Below are positions 7,565-16,097 of a DNA stretch of 64,000 nt, piece after piece (position 1 is the first letter of the stretch; the number at the start of each line of letters is the position of its first letter). The stretch is from Streptomyces violaceusniger Tu 4113. GTDB lineage: Bacteria; Actinomycetota; Actinomycetes; Streptomycetales; Streptomycetaceae. The stretch covers positions 127,152 to 191,151 of the forward strand of contig NC_015952.1 of NCBI RefSeq assembly GCF_000147815.2, read 5' to 3'. The notes beneath the pieces are model-generated. The model made no database searches and was not told the DNA's origin. It saw nothing but the letters and a program-made list of their open reading frames with translations. The position numbers and the translations under genes were made by a program.

Positions 7565-8254
7565 TCACGAGGCGAGGCGCTTGTTGATCCGGGACCGCAG
7601 CGTGTCCATGCTGAATCCCTTCGGGTCTACCTTCCCTTTCTGCCACTCTTTGTGACCTATCACACGGTTCGCCCCCCACTCTTTACTCCGGCAGATCGCC
7701 GCCGACACGCGCACGATCGCGTCCATCTGCGCCTTGGGCCACGGGTCCTTTCCCGTACCGACGTTCACGCATTCGAATCCGAAGAAGTAGCGGTTGCCGT
7801 CCGTGTCCCACTTCCTCGGCGCCGGCATCTTGCGGTTCGCCTTCACGGCCCCCAGGACCGCGCTGTCCCCGAGCCCCGCGTGATTGGCCCTGCCGTATCC
7901 GATCAGGTAGACCGTTCCGTCTTTGGCGATCACCCCGTGACAGAGCGGGCCGGGAAGGTCGCTTCGCCCGTACCGGCACAGCGACACCGAGCCGTCGGTG
8001 CCCCGGGAGGCGGTGTGATGGATCATCACGCCCGTGTCGCCGTACCACGGGCCCTTGTGATCGCGGTTGTGACGCGACCAGTCGCCGACCTCCACCACGG
8101 ACACGCCCTCGTCGCGCAGGGCGTTGATGAACCACCTCGCCCGGCCGGTGACCACCGGCCGACGGGGCTGTGAGGCATGGGCAAGGGAGTCGGGGAGTAG
8201 AAAGCCAGCCGCCGTCAGGGCGCCTGCTGCTTGGAGGAGAGTGCGCCTGTCCAT
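7565..8254 (-). CDS. N-acetylmuramoyl-L-alanine amidase (endolysin-like)
   Basis: 229 aa. The N-terminus MDRRTLLQAAGALTAAG looks like a Tat-type or Sec signal with an RR pair. The body is an Amidase_2/PGRP fold: VMIHHTAS (zinc His79), FGFECVN (Glu161), and VIGHKEWQKGKVDP (His201, Lys207, Asp210). This set cleaves the amide bond between MurNAc and L-alanine in peptidoglycan. Domain architecture is like actinophage endolysins but without a cell-wall-binding domain. It stands alone between the HNH operon and the Arr-like gene. Confidence 0.85.
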   Translation of the reverse strand: MDRRTLLQAAGALTAAGFLLPDSLAHASQPRRPVVTGRARWFINALRDEGVSVVEVGDWSRHNRDHKGPWYGDTGVMIHHTASRGTDGSVSLCRYGRSDLPGPLCHGVIAKDGTVYLIGYGRANHAGLGDSAVLGAVKANRKMPAPRKWDTDGNRYFFGFECVNVGTGKDPWPKAQMDAIVRVSAAICRSKEWGANRVIGHKEWQKGKVDPKGFSMDTLRSRINKRLAS

Positions 8255-8338
8255 GCTTCATGATCGTCGTAAAAACTGGACGAAGCAACACAAAACAGAC
8301 ACCGTGTCGGGTACTTGACGGGCCCCCAGACATGCGCC

Positions 8339-8782
8339 CTACCTGCCGAAGCCCGCGGCCACCCGGTCAGCCACCGTCCACCGGCGAAACAGCCGCCGCC
8401 GCTCGGCGTCCGTCATCCGCACCGCCCGCTCCACCACGGCCACCACCTCGGCCGCCTCGCACTTCCACGTCGCGAAACGGTCCTCGTCGCTCACCTCCAC
8501 CAGGCCCACCGGCCGCACCCGGTACAAGTCACCAAGGACCCACTTAGAGGCGTAGTGACGGGCGTAGAGCGCATCGGAGCACACATACACGCGGTCCTGG
8601 TGCTGCGTCAGGGGAGAGATCGCGGTCGCCTCACCGCGCCGGTTCGCCTCGCAGTCCGGGCAGCCGTCGAGATACTTCGGCTCGTGAGGGAGGATCAACT
8701 GACCGGCTTCCAGGCCCGCCACACCGCCGTGGAACAGACGCTCCGGCAGGTCCCCGACGCCGGCGGACGCGATGGCTCCCAT
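8339..8782 (-). CDS. Arr-like (rifampin ADP-ribosyltransferase fold) protein
   Basis: About 147 aa. The segment RLFHGGVAGLEAGQLILP, then RVYVCSDALYARHYASK, then GDLYRVRPVGLVE follows the strand order and conserved His, Tyr and acidic positions of the Arr/ADP-ribosyltransferase-like family. The C-terminal VVAVVERAVRMTDAERRRLF is typical of actinophage members. CPDCEANRRG adds a Cys pair. Three in-frame ATGs (8806, 8794, 8782) each follow a GGGAG; I choose the last. Whether it modifies rifamycin or another target is unknown. Confidence 0.6.
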   Translation of the reverse strand: MGAIASAGVGDLPERLFHGGVAGLEAGQLILPHEPKYLDGCPDCEANRRGEATAISPLTQHQDRVYVCSDALYARHYASKWVLGDLYRVRPVGLVEVSDEDRFATWKCEAAEVVAVVERAVRMTDAERRRLFRRWTVADRVAAGFGR

Positions 8783-9129
8783 GACCACTCCCATGACGGC
8801 TCCCATGACCGCCCATGATCGTGCAGCGCGATCCCGGCCGGGCCGGTCCGCCGCCCGCGCCACGCCGCTTCCACCTCAAAGCGTGATCAGCGCCCTCGAC
8901 CGAGGACGATCCCGGGATGATCCCGGCCGGGTTCGAGCACATCCCTGTCGAGGTCCGTTCGGCAAACGGGCATGGCAAACCCACCTCCCAGGCATCCCTG
9001 AGTTGACCTGCTGTTTCGGTGTTCGGAAACAGGCGCTGAGGCGAGTACGGCTCCCCTGGTGCCCCCGGTGGCCAGGACCGCGGACCCTTCTGCCCGGCCT
9101 CACGCTCCGGGGCGGTATGGCGGGATTCC
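8783..9129. other. Intergenic stretch, no gene seen
   Basis: About 350 bases. It holds the ATGGGAG repeats upstream of the Arr-like start, an imperfect GATCCCGGGATGATCCCGG repeat near 8915, and no ORF with supporting codon bias or ribosome site. Probably promoter and terminator sequence. Confidence 0.4.
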
Positions 9130-9408
9130 CTACTCGCTCACCGGCCCGTGCTCGCCGACCAGGACGCGCCAGCGGATGAACGGGGTCTGACCGTCGATGC
9201 CCCACCGGGTACCGCGCTCGGTGCGCTTCCACACCCGGCCGCGTGCGTCGGTGACCTCGCGTACTTCCACCGGCGCCAGGAAGGACCCGGGGCCGTCCGC
9301 CCGCCAGGTGCGCGGCTCGGTCAGTACCAGGTCTCGAAGGTGCCGCGGCGGGCCTTCACCGGCCGCTGGTCGATCTTCTCCCGGCCCACCCAACGGCTTC
9401 CCGCTCAC
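9130..9408 (-). CDS. Hypothetical protein (92 aa)
   Basis: Third gene of an overlapping operon (10024 to 9130), joined by ATGA. The C-terminal half VEVREVTDARGRVWKRTERG then TRWGIDGQTPFIRWRVLVGE looks like a small beta-barrel or beta-sheet domain common in actinophage hypothetical proteins. No known motif is present. Confidence 0.6.
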   Translation of the reverse strand: MSGKPLGGPGEDRPAAGEGPPRHLRDLVLTEPRTWRADGPGSFLAPVEVREVTDARGRVWKRTERGTRWGIDGQTPFIRWRVLVGEHGPVSE

Positions 9409-9692
9409 TCCTGCGCCGCCGGGTGCTGGTGGGCGATGGCCTCGGCCGCCAGCCGCACCAGCGGCAGCAGAAGCCGCGGGTCGGCGCCCAGGTACTCGGC
9501 CAGGGCGGCGTTCGCCCGCAGTGTGTAGACCTCGGCCGCCGCCAGCCGCTCGTTGACCTGCGGCCCCATCGCCCTGTGCGCTCCACGCAACTCGGCCGCG
9601 GCGCCCTCCAGCAGCTCGGCGGTATCCGGGTGCACGGCGTGGAAGTCGTGGGGGTCGGTGAACAAGTTCTGGGCGCCCCTGTTCGTCGTCAC
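9405..9692 (-). CDS. Helical hypothetical protein (95 aa)
   Basis: Middle gene of the operon, with ATGA overlaps on both sides. The sequence is almost wholly helical and Ala/Leu-rich (LLEGAAAELRGAHRAM, AAAEVYTLRANAALAEYL), suggesting a coiled-coil or helical bundle. No function is recognised. Confidence 0.6.
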   Translation of the reverse strand: MTTNRGAQNLFTDPHDFHAVHPDTAELLEGAAAELRGAHRAMGPQVNERLAAAEVYTLRANAALAEYLGADPRLLLPLVRLAAEAIAHQHPAAQE

Positions 9693-10024
9693 GTGTCGCC
9701 TCCGGTCGGCAGGACTCTGCTCAGGCAGTCGGTGAGAGCGTCCAGGTAGCGGTCATCGAGCGCGTCCAGGGCCTCTTCCCCCACCGCCTCGTCCACGTTG
9801 AGCCGCAGCGAGCAGTAGAGGTCCGTCATGCCGGCGAGGTACGCGGCCACCTCCGAAGAAGCCACCACGCGCGGCTCCCCGGCCGCCGTCGTGAACGCGT
9901 AGCCCTCCTCCGTGGAGTACAACTCGAAGGTGATCAGACCGGTGCGCTCCAGGTCCTGGAGGGCGCGCACACGCCGTATGTGCATGGCTCTGCCCATGCC
10001 GGGCCCGGGATTGTAGAGGGTCAC
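9689..10024 (-). CDS. Hypothetical protein (111 aa)
   Basis: First gene of the operon. The GTG at 10024 is preferred over the upstream GTG at 10060 because a GGAAAG sequence lies upstream of it. It contains MHIRRVRALQDLERTGLITF, a winged-helix-like segment, then an acidic C-terminal half. It could be a small regulator, but the evidence is weak. Confidence 0.5.
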   Translation of the reverse strand: MTLYNPGPGMGRAMHIRRVRALQDLERTGLITFELYSTEEGYAFTTAAGEPRVVASSEVAAYLAGMTDLYCSLRLNVDEAVGEEALDALDDRYLDALTDCLSRVLPTGGDT

Positions 10025-10227
10025 GGGGTGAGGTCTTTCCGCTTCGGGGAACCTCCGCACGGGGGCACGGAGGGGGCGCTACGCGCGCAGTCTAGGCCCG
10101 GCCGACCGCGCAGGCGGCCGACGCATGCGCACGGCGACGTGCAGTGTGCACCGCACTCCAAGAGCAGTTCGAACAGCGTTTTCCGTGGTGATCGTCCAGC
10201 TACACGCGTCAACTGTGGTCCCTGCGT

Positions 10228-10250
10228 CCGGTACCGCTAGGCGGTACCGG
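10228..10250. promoter_or_regulatory. Perfect 10-bp inverted repeat (operator candidate)
   Basis: CCGGTACCGC and GCGGTACCGG separated by TAG. It lies about 100 bases upstream of the XRE gene at 10348 and directly before a TTGACT -35-like box (10255), in the 320-bp divergent gap between 10024 and 10348. This is where an autoregulator would bind. Confidence 0.45.
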
Positions 10251-10347
10251 GGCGGTTGACTGCGCACGAAATCAGGTGAATCCCCGACGCGAACACACGC
10301 TGACAAGCGAGCTATGCCCCAAATAGCGGTCATGTCCGTTTAGGGTC

Positions 10348-10638
10348 GTGATCGTGAGCACGAACCTGACTGGGGACGAAACGAACACGTTGTCCCGCCT
10401 GGTGTCTTCCGGCACCGCGAGAACCATCCGCGAACGCGCCGGATTCACGGCCAGCGACTTCGCCAGCCGCGTCGGCGTCGCATCCCGCACCCTGCGCGCC
10501 TGGGAAGAAGGCAAATCCACTCCCCGCCAGCCCTACGCAGCCCGCAAGTACCTCTCCGAGCTACGCCAAGCCAGCCTGAGCATCGTCAACCGCGTCGAGC
10601 AGAACCGCGCCAGCCGCCCCGGAACCGGACACCTGTGA
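10348..10638 (+). CDS. XRE-family HTH regulator (96 aa)
   Basis: The helix-turn-helix is clear: ARTIRERAGFTASDFASRVG, then VASRTLRAWEEGKSTPR. A TAGGGT box sits just upstream of GTG 10348 (a second GTG at 10354 is also possible), so the transcript is probably leaderless. The downstream gene 10635 overlaps its stop. It could control the divergent operon at 10024 through the palindrome at 10228. Confidence 0.75.
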   Translation: MIVSTNLTGDETNTLSRLVSSGTARTIRERAGFTASDFASRVGVASRTLRAWEEGKSTPRQPYAARKYLSELRQASLSIVNRVEQNRASRPGTGHL

Positions 10639-11549
10639 TGCGCGCAGCCTGGCGCTCCTACACGCCCTACCTGCACCTGTACCGCGCCCTGAAGCTCTCC
10701 CACGACGCCCAGGCCCTCTCCGACGTCCTGACCCACCTCGTCCGCGCCACCTCCATGGACCGCGAAGAGGCCACCAAGACCGCGATCCTCGCCGCCCTGA
10801 CCGGCGACCTCGGCCTCACCTGCACCCTCATGGACGCCCACACCACCCACGACACCCCCCTGCACGAACTCCCCGACGTCGCCGCCAGCAGATCCGGCCC
10901 GCTGCACGTCGAACGCACCTCCGAGGCCCTGCGCCACTACAGCGCCATGGCCAAGTCCGCCGGCGGCTTCGTCACCCTCATCGCCGAACAGCTCACCGGC
11001 GACCCCGAAGACGACTTCCACTCCGCCGTCCATCTCTTCGCCTCCGTACCCGGCTCCTCCGACCGCAAGGGCCGCACCATCGCCCGCCTGCTGTCCACCT
11101 GCGCCGGATGGGACTTCGACTGCAACGGCCACGGCGCCCTCGGCAAGTCCCTGCCCTCTGTCGCACACGCCGGACTCGCCCTCCTGGCCCCCGCCCATCC
11201 CGCCCAGGACCCGGCCCTCCTCTTCACGCACCTGGTCACCGACACCGCCCAATCCCTCGGCTATCCCCTCGGCGAGGGCCTGGACCCCCACGGCATCACC
11301 GAAGCTCTCGCCAGCCTCCAGCGCCTGTCCGTGGCCACCTACTACGTCGGCCTGCGCATCGACCAAATGCAGGCCGACCTCATCCGCGCCCCGCACACCC
11401 CGCTGGCCGCCCAGGCATGGGCCTCGCGCACCGCCGTCCTGCCCCACCGCTACCTGGGGGAGCGGAACGGCTGGTACGGACCCACCCCCGACCGCAAGTC
11501 GGTCTTCCGCGACACCGGCCACATCGCCGTACGCCGCGCCCCCGCCTGA
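10635..11549 (+). CDS. Hypothetical protein (304 aa)
   Basis: GTG 10635 or ATG 10638 overlaps the XRE stop, so the two are translated together. The protein is helical and Leu/Ala-rich, with no signal peptide, nucleotide-binding loop or metal motif I can recognise; GWYGPTPDRKSVFRDTGH near the C-terminus is its most distinctive part. Pairing of an XRE regulator with a coupled partner can be a toxin-antitoxin or plasmid maintenance arrangement, but the size and lack of motif make that only a suggestion. Confidence 0.65.
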   Translation: MMRAAWRSYTPYLHLYRALKLSHDAQALSDVLTHLVRATSMDREEATKTAILAALTGDLGLTCTLMDAHTTHDTPLHELPDVAASRSGPLHVERTSEALRHYSAMAKSAGGFVTLIAEQLTGDPEDDFHSAVHLFASVPGSSDRKGRTIARLLSTCAGWDFDCNGHGALGKSLPSVAHAGLALLAPAHPAQDPALLFTHLVTDTAQSLGYPLGEGLDPHGITEALASLQRLSVATYYVGLRIDQMQADLIRAPHTPLAAQAWASRTAVLPHRYLGERNGWYGPTPDRKSVFRDTGHIAVRRAPA

Positions 11550-11642
11550 CTCGGCGCCGGAGATGGCCGCGGTCTCGCCGGTGAGCTTCCGGCCGCCGTT
11601 GATGATCTGCGTCAGGTACAGGTCGCCGATACAGTTCTGCCC

Positions 11643-12161
11643 ATGGGACGCAACAAACGCCACAAGCCCCGCACCGGCCAGCCCAGCCGTACGGCAGGAA
11701 GCGGGCAGGGCCCGCGTCCCCCCGTCACGCTGCAAGGCTTCGGCCCGGAGGACTACGACAACGTCATCCAGGCGACCGCCGACCTGTGCGAGCGGGCAGG
11801 CGCCCGCGGGTTCGAGATCGGCTTCCTGCACGACGACGTCCCCGCCGAGGATGCCGCCTGGTTCGCCGCCGCCCAGTTCCGCGGCGCCCGCAAGATCGCC
11901 GAGAACCACCGCGGCCCCGCGGACGCCGCCTTCGCCCTGGCCGCCGACATCCTCACCGGCGGCAAGTGCCGCTGCGGCAAACTCGTCAGCCTGACCGAAG
12001 GCGGAGCCATCGCCTACGGCAAGTCCCACCTGGCCCACGGCCTCGGAGAGTGGACAGCCCAACAGGCCCAGGCCGCCGGGCAATGCCGGTGGCGCCTGGT
12101 CAAAAACCGCTGGCAGTCCTCCTGCAACGCCCCCTCCCTCACCCTCCCCGGCAGCCGGTGA
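11643..12161 (+). CDS. Hypothetical protein with CRC zinc-knuckle region
   Basis: 172 aa, leaderless (TACAGT box eight bases before ATG). Basic N-terminus MGRNKRHKPRTGQ, a central helical domain (PEDYDNVIQATADLCERAG), and GGKCRCGKLVSL near residue 115, with two later cysteines (GQCRWRL, SSCNAP). Proteins with this layout are widespread, uncharacterised Streptomyces and phage products. No activity can be inferred. Confidence 0.65.
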   Translation: MGRNKRHKPRTGQPSRTAGSGQGPRPPVTLQGFGPEDYDNVIQATADLCERAGARGFEIGFLHDDVPAEDAAWFAAAQFRGARKIAENHRGPADAAFALAADILTGGKCRCGKLVSLTEGGAIAYGKSHLAHGLGEWTAQQAQAAGQCRWRLVKNRWQSSCNAPSLTLPGSR

Positions 12162-12187
12162 TCAGCCCCCAGCCGCCAACACCACAG

Positions 12188-12433
12188 CTACTCCGGAGCC
12201 TTGCCGCCCGGCTCCTCGTCCGTACTGCGCTGCCGCAGATGCGCCAAAGTCTCCGCCACCTCCTCAGCCGCATCCGCCAGGCGTACCCCGCACCTGGCCC
12301 CCGCTGCCTTCGCACCCGCACCGCCCGCCGCCGGACACCCGGCCGCCTTCGCGGCCTGAGCCGCCTGCGACAGCCCCCACACCGCGCCAGCGGCGAACAC
12401 AATCAGCGTGCCCAGCACGCACCGGCCCCTCAC
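12188..12433 (-). CDS. Small exported or membrane peptide (81 aa)
   Basis: N-terminal MRGRCVLGTLIVFAAGAVWG is a signal or anchor segment. The remainder is Ala-rich and ends in an acidic EEPGGKAPE tail, with two further cysteines. Last gene of a three-gene ATGA-overlapping operon. Confidence 0.5.
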   Translation of the reverse strand: MRGRCVLGTLIVFAAGAVWGLSQAAQAAKAAGCPAAGGAGAKAAGARCGVRLADAAEEVAETLAHLRQRSTDEEPGGKAPE

Positions 12434-12747
12434 GGCGCCGCCCCCTCATCACCCGACCCGGCCTCCGGCACGGTGAACACCGACGACTCCTCGTCCGTCT
12501 CCGGCCAGTGCCACGTCCCCGGAAGCCGCCCCGTCCCGTCGTACGGAACACCCCCCAACGCCAAGGAGTGGAAGAACAGCCCGGCCGGATTCATCACCAT
12601 CAGCCCCACGACGTCGGCCGAACCGACCTCCGTGACCACCGCGGCACGCATCGCCGGCTCGAACGCCTGAGACCCGTCCTGGCGCGGCGGTGTGCCGTGC
12701 GAGACGTAGCGGACCCTACAGCCCACCGTCAGCTTGCGAGAATTCAT
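12430..12747 (-). CDS. Hypothetical protein (105 aa)
   Basis: Begins with a KOW/SH3-like opening (LTVGCRVRYVSHGTPPRQ) and contains LGGVPYDGTGRLPGTWHWPE, a pattern common in short actinophage proteins of unknown role. ATGA overlaps tie it to both neighbours. Confidence 0.6.
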   Translation of the reverse strand: MNSRKLTVGCRVRYVSHGTPPRQDGSQAFEPAMRAAVVTEVGSADVVGLMVMNPAGLFFHSLALGGVPYDGTGRLPGTWHWPETDEESSVFTVPEAGSGDEGAAP

Positions 12748-13052
12748 GGACCCGATGGTCCCGCCCCGCCCGCACCACCGGCCTCCGGCACGCCGACCAC
12801 CACCTCCAAACGGTGCGCGTGCGTCCGGCAGAACACCGCGAACGACCCCCCAGCCCCCAACGTGTAAATCACCGCCCGCGCCCCCACCAGCGTCCCGAAA
12901 GACCCCGGCAGCAACCGCGCCTCCTCCTCGAACCGCACCACCGACGACTCCAGCGCAGGGTGAAGCAGCAACTCATACCCCGCCACAGACGGATGAGACA
13001 CCGACGCCGCCAGGAGCGCCCGGTGGCAACTCGCTATCAACTCCTCTCCCAT
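12744..13052 (-). CDS. Hypothetical protein (102 aa)
   Basis: First gene of the operon. The alternating pattern ARAVIYTLGAGGSFAVFCR and HRLEVVVGVPEAGG suggests a small alpha/beta domain. No recognised family. Confidence 0.5.
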   Translation of the reverse strand: MGEELIASCHRALLAASVSHPSVAGYELLLHPALESSVVRFEEEARLLPGSFGTLVGARAVIYTLGAGGSFAVFCRTHAHRLEVVVGVPEAGGAGGAGPSGP

Positions 13053-13153
13053 GATCCAACCGTAGGCCCATCAGACCTGATCAGGCCGTCTCCCCCACAC
13101 CCCCGGTGGCTCCGGCCGGACACCGATCGGCACCGGCACACCCCGCGTCATCG

Positions 13154-13648
13154 TCAAGTCGCCCGAAGCCACCACCGGTGCAACGCCGTCCACCAGGCCC
13201 GAATGCCCCTACCCGCTGCCCCGCACCACCGCGCCACCACGCCAAGGACAGGACGGCGAAAGACCCCTCCAGCCACGCCGGAGAAGCCCTTCACCTTCTG
13301 CTCAGCCGGTGAAGGAGCCCACAGCTCGGGCCCGTCCTCCTCCACCGGGGCACCCTTCATCGTGATACCCACCTCATGGCCACACGACCACCGCAGCACG
13401 CGGTAGGCCCGCTCCAGGCGCCGCCCCCGCACCGCGATCTCGGCCGGTCCCGCCGCCGTACACCGCGGGCAGACCCGCTCCTGCACCTCACGCGCCTCCT
13501 CCTCGACCAGGGGCATGATGCGCATGGCTCCTGCGACCGGCGGGGCCGGGGCCCACACATTCTCGTCGCTGAAGCCGATGGGCTGGACCACCCACCGTTC
13601 CCCGCTCAGGTCGACCCGTGCACCATCCTGCCGCGGATATGTCGTCAT
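13154..13648 (-). CDS. Zinc-ribbon-like protein with hydrophobic tail
   Basis: 164 aa. CPRCTAAGP and later WSCGHEVGI form a treble-clef-like zinc site; the C-terminus (VLGVVARWCGAAGRGI, WWTALHRWWLRAT) is Trp-rich and may be membrane-associated. The start ATG lies inside the 3' part of the doubtful ORF 13488..13835. Confidence 0.55.
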   Translation of the reverse strand: MTTYPRQDGARVDLSGERWVVQPIGFSDENVWAPAPPVAGAMRIMPLVEEEAREVQERVCPRCTAAGPAEIAVRGRRLERAYRVLRWSCGHEVGITMKGAPVEEDGPELWAPSPAEQKVKGFSGVAGGVFRRPVLGVVARWCGAAGRGIRAWWTALHRWWLRAT

Positions 13649-13835
13649 GCCACGGGTCTACCACCTCACCGCCCGCCACGCCTTGCCTGTGCGCGATCCT
13701 CCCGGCATGCACGGCGACCAGGCACCGGATCATCGCGCGCTCGGCGCCGCTCAGCCAAGCGCACGCGGCCCTCACGTGCGGGGCCCCCAGCGAGGAGGCG
13801 TCCAGGAGGTCGTCGAACTGCCGCATCTCGTCCAT
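13488..13835 (-). CDS. Doubtful ORF with coding-like 5' part
   Basis: From 13835 to about 13650 the frame reads like a real protein (MDEMRQFDDLLDASSLG, then GAERAMIRCLVAVHAGRI). The last 160 bases lie within 13154..13648 in another frame and look non-coding. Either the gene is shortened by a lost stop or frameshift, or only its 5' half is ancestral. Confidence 0.3.
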   Translation of the reverse strand: MDEMRQFDDLLDASSLGAPHVRAACAWLSGAERAMIRCLVAVHAGRIAHRQGVAGGEVVDPWHDDISAAGWCTGRPERGTVGGPAHRLQRRECVGPGPAGRRSHAHHAPGRGGGA

Positions 13836-13851
13836 ACCCGGGCTGTAGGCA

Positions 13852-13877
13852 CCGGGCCGGGAACCCCCCCGGCCCGG
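13852..13877. terminator. GC-rich hairpin terminator
   Basis: CCGGGCCGG pairs with CCGGCCCGG around a short C-rich loop, 12 bases beyond the stop of 13889..14389. Confidence 0.5.
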
Positions 13878-13888
13878 CACCGACTTCT

Positions 13889-14389
13889 TCACGCCGTGGC
13901 GGACAGCCTCTCGCCGACCAGGCCGAGCGCCGCGGCCACCGTTCCCTCCAGCGTCGTGCACACCGGCACGTTGTGCCGCCGCGCCACGTAGATCAGGTAG
14001 CGGTTGCGCTCCGGATTGGGGCAGTCCGGCGGGCAACCGAGCACCACGCGGCCCGTCGCCACGTCCAACCCGAACTCCACGTTGGTGGTCATCGCCGGAA
14101 GAGTGCGCAGGTCACGCGGCACCCAGAATAAGACCACGGTGGCCGCCGTGCGGGCGGCCGTCTCCCAGTCGACCTGGGTCTCGTAGCGGTCGGCGCGCTG
14201 CCCGTTGCGGGACTCGGGGCTCAGCACGCTCAGCGGCCGGTCGCCGTCCCACCGGGCGGCCAGGGCGCGGACGGCATCGGGCCGCCAGGAGGGGACGGGC
14301 GCGCTCTTGTCCGGGGTGGGACCGGCCAGGAAGACGGACGGGCCCACCGGCAGCGCTTCACGGGCCGTGACCAGGTCGACGGCGCTCAC
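13889..14389 (-). CDS. Nucleoside 2-deoxyribosyltransferase-like protein
   Basis: 166 aa, GTG start overlapping the HIT gene stop (GTGA). It opens with SVFLAGPTPDKSAPVPSWR, where the AGP turn is the substrate loop of this family. ADRYETQVDWETAARTAATV and then VVLFWVP and TTNVEFGLDVATGR follow; the Glu in the last piece matches the catalytic region of nucleoside 2-deoxyribosyltransferase-like proteins. It may act on nucleosides or nucleotides. Coupling to a HIT hydrolase fits a nucleotide-related pair. Confidence 0.65.
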   Translation of the reverse strand: MSAVDLVTAREALPVGPSVFLAGPTPDKSAPVPSWRPDAVRALAARWDGDRPLSVLSPESRNGQRADRYETQVDWETAARTAATVVLFWVPRDLRTLPAMTTNVEFGLDVATGRVVLGCPPDCPNPERNRYLIYVARRHNVPVCTTLEGTVAAALGLVGERLSATA

Positions 14390-14817
14390 GCGGCAACTCC
14401 GCTCACCGCAGCGCCGGATTCTTCCTGCTGAGGGGTCCAGGGCAGCGGCAGGCCGTCCCCCGCCTCCCGGGACAGGACATGAACATGCAGGTGGAAGACC
14501 GACTGAGTGGCCGCTTCGCCCTTGCTCGTGATGATGTTCGCGGCCGGGCGCTCGGCCATCAGCTCGGCGGCACGCCGCATCACCAGGGCGGCCACGTCCG
14601 GGTCCTCGCCGGCGTCTTCGACGTGCACGCGCGGCATGACGAGGACGTGGCTCGCGTTGACCCCGCCACTGCGGGGACGCACCGCGAGGGCATCGGGCCA
14701 CTCGCGCACGATGACGGCCGGGGACGTCCCGGCGGCGATGGCACAGAAGACACAGTTCTCCGCCTCGGTCTGCATCAGGGCAGGGGAGGGCTGGGACTTT
14801 CCGTCGTGGGGAGTCAT
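14386..14817 (-). CDS. HIT family nucleotide hydrolase/transferase
   Basis: 143 aa. The start ATG 14817 is chosen because the zinc pair CVFCAIAAG then follows at the usual distance. The HIT motif FHLHVHVLSR (His-x-His-x-His) is complete, and NASHVLVMPRVHVED matches the conserved strand. Members hydrolyse nucleotide phosphoramidates or dinucleotides with the central His as nucleophile. First gene of the two-gene operon. Confidence 0.85.
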   Translation of the reverse strand: MTPHDGKSQPSPALMQTEAENCVFCAIAAGTSPAVIVREWPDALAVRPRSGGVNASHVLVMPRVHVEDAGEDPDVAALVMRRAAELMAERPAANIITSKGEAATQSVFHLHVHVLSREAGDGLPLPWTPQQEESGAAVSGVAA

Positions 14818-14921
14818 GAGCCCAGATTCACCGCCCGGCCGGGAAAAGTGAAGCACCTACGGGAAGTTGCCCGTTGCCTCTTCGACCACACCGTCTTCCG
14901 GGCTGCTGCTACCGTCGCCGG

Positions 14922-15278
14922 GTGACAGATCACGAAAGCCTGGACAACCTCCTGGGGCCCGAGTACGCCCGCGTGGCACGCGCCCGCAAGGCACTGGAGG
15001 AAGCCGTCGCAGGCACAGCGAGGATGGCGGCCGACGTCGCGGACTTCGCCCCGATGGGCACCGCCGAGCTGCCCGCGGCCGTCGCCGCGCTCGCCGCCTC
15101 CACGACGCTGGACGAGGACGAGGACGCCGCCCGCTGGGTCTCCCGCGCCTTCACCGCCCACCCCGCCGACCTGCTCAAGACCGGCATGGACGGAACCGCC
15201 TTCGGCGGCTCGGTGATGATGCTGCGCGGCGCGCTGGCCGAGCTGGACCAGGCACTCACCCAGCTCGACCCCGGCTGA
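14922..15278 (+). CDS. Helical hypothetical protein (118 aa)
   Basis: GTG 14922 lies eight bases after a TACCGT box, so probably leaderless. The protein is Ala/Leu-rich and helical (RKALEEAVAGTARMAADV, SVMMLRGALAELDQAL), possibly a small coiled-coil dimer. No family recognised. Divergent from the HIT operon. Confidence 0.6.
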   Translation: MTDHESLDNLLGPEYARVARARKALEEAVAGTARMAADVADFAPMGTAELPAAVAALAASTTLDEDEDAARWVSRAFTAHPADLLKTGMDGTAFGGSVMMLRGALAELDQALTQLDPG

Positions 15279-15344
15279 ACCACACACCCCGACGTACCCC
15301 TTCGACCACGGCAGCAGCACCCCACCGGGAAGGAACCCACCCGC

Positions 15345-16073
15345 ATGCCCGCGCACGCCCAGACCTCCGCCGACGAGTCCGACACCGCCCACCTGCGCGA
15401 GGGGGCCAGCATCACCCTCGAAGAGGCCGCCCTGCACCTGTCCGCGGCGAAGGTGCTGCTGCTCCAGGTCGCCCGCGCCCTGGAGACCCCCGCGACCGCG
15501 GTGGAGCTGGCCGACGAGATCGACGCCCTGCGACGCCAGGCCACCGACCTCTCCGGCCGTTCGGAGACCTTCATGCGCCTGGCCGCGATCGTGGACGGGG
15601 ACGTGAAGGTCTCCGCCACCTTCCCCAACGGCGACCCCTGGGGTACAGCAGCCCGCGGCAGCGACCGGGAGGACTTCGGCGGCCCCGCCGTCATCCCCAC
15701 CACCCGCCAGCTCCTGTGGCTCGCGGACGTTGCCGCCCAGGCCGGATGCGACCAAGAGGGAGTGCGCCTGCTGCCCGGCGGATACGAGGGCGGGTCGACG
15801 ACGTACCCGCAAGCCATGGCCGGGATCAACCACCGCATGTGGGAGTCCAGGGCCGCCCAGATTCGCCGGCGCCGGGAGCGGGACGCGGCCGTGGCCGTGG
15901 AAGTCCTGCGCATCACCTGCGAGCGGTGCACGGCGGGCGACGGCGAACACTGCCGTACCAACACCGGCCGTATCAGCGAGAAGGTGCACAAGTCGCGCCA
16001 GAGCGCTGCCGAGGCCAACGTGGACGCGCGCCTGGGCTACCTCGGCGATACCCCGCTGGCCGTGGACGCCTGA
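15345..16073 (+). CDS. Hypothetical protein with C-terminal zinc finger
   Basis: 242 aa, with GGAAGG upstream of ATG 15345. The N-terminal half is helical (two long helices around residues 20-75). The C-terminus carries CERCTAGDGEHCRTN followed by VHKSR, a short CxxC...C...H zinc finger of the type found at the ends of many Streptomyces phage and plasmid DNA-binding proteins. The central RAAQIRRRRERDAAVAVEVL is basic. DNA binding is likely; the role is unknown. Confidence 0.65.
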   Translation: MPAHAQTSADESDTAHLREGASITLEEAALHLSAAKVLLLQVARALETPATAVELADEIDALRRQATDLSGRSETFMRLAAIVDGDVKVSATFPNGDPWGTAARGSDREDFGGPAVIPTTRQLLWLADVAAQAGCDQEGVRLLPGGYEGGSTTYPQAMAGINHRMWESRAAQIRRRRERDAAVAVEVLRITCERCTAGDGEHCRTNTGRISEKVHKSRQSAAEANVDARLGYLGDTPLAVDA

Positions 16074-16097
16074 CCTCCCGCCATCGCCCTCCCCCTT

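Noticed and set aside
10533..12083. 516-codon minus-strand ORF
   Set aside because: Lies opposite 10635..11549 and 11643..12161, which have leaderless promoters or coupled starts and normal composition; the long ORF is a Gly/Val-rich shadow.
14814..15989. 391-codon minus-strand ORF
   Set aside because: Opposite two plus-strand genes with start signals and a zinc-finger motif; no motif of its own.
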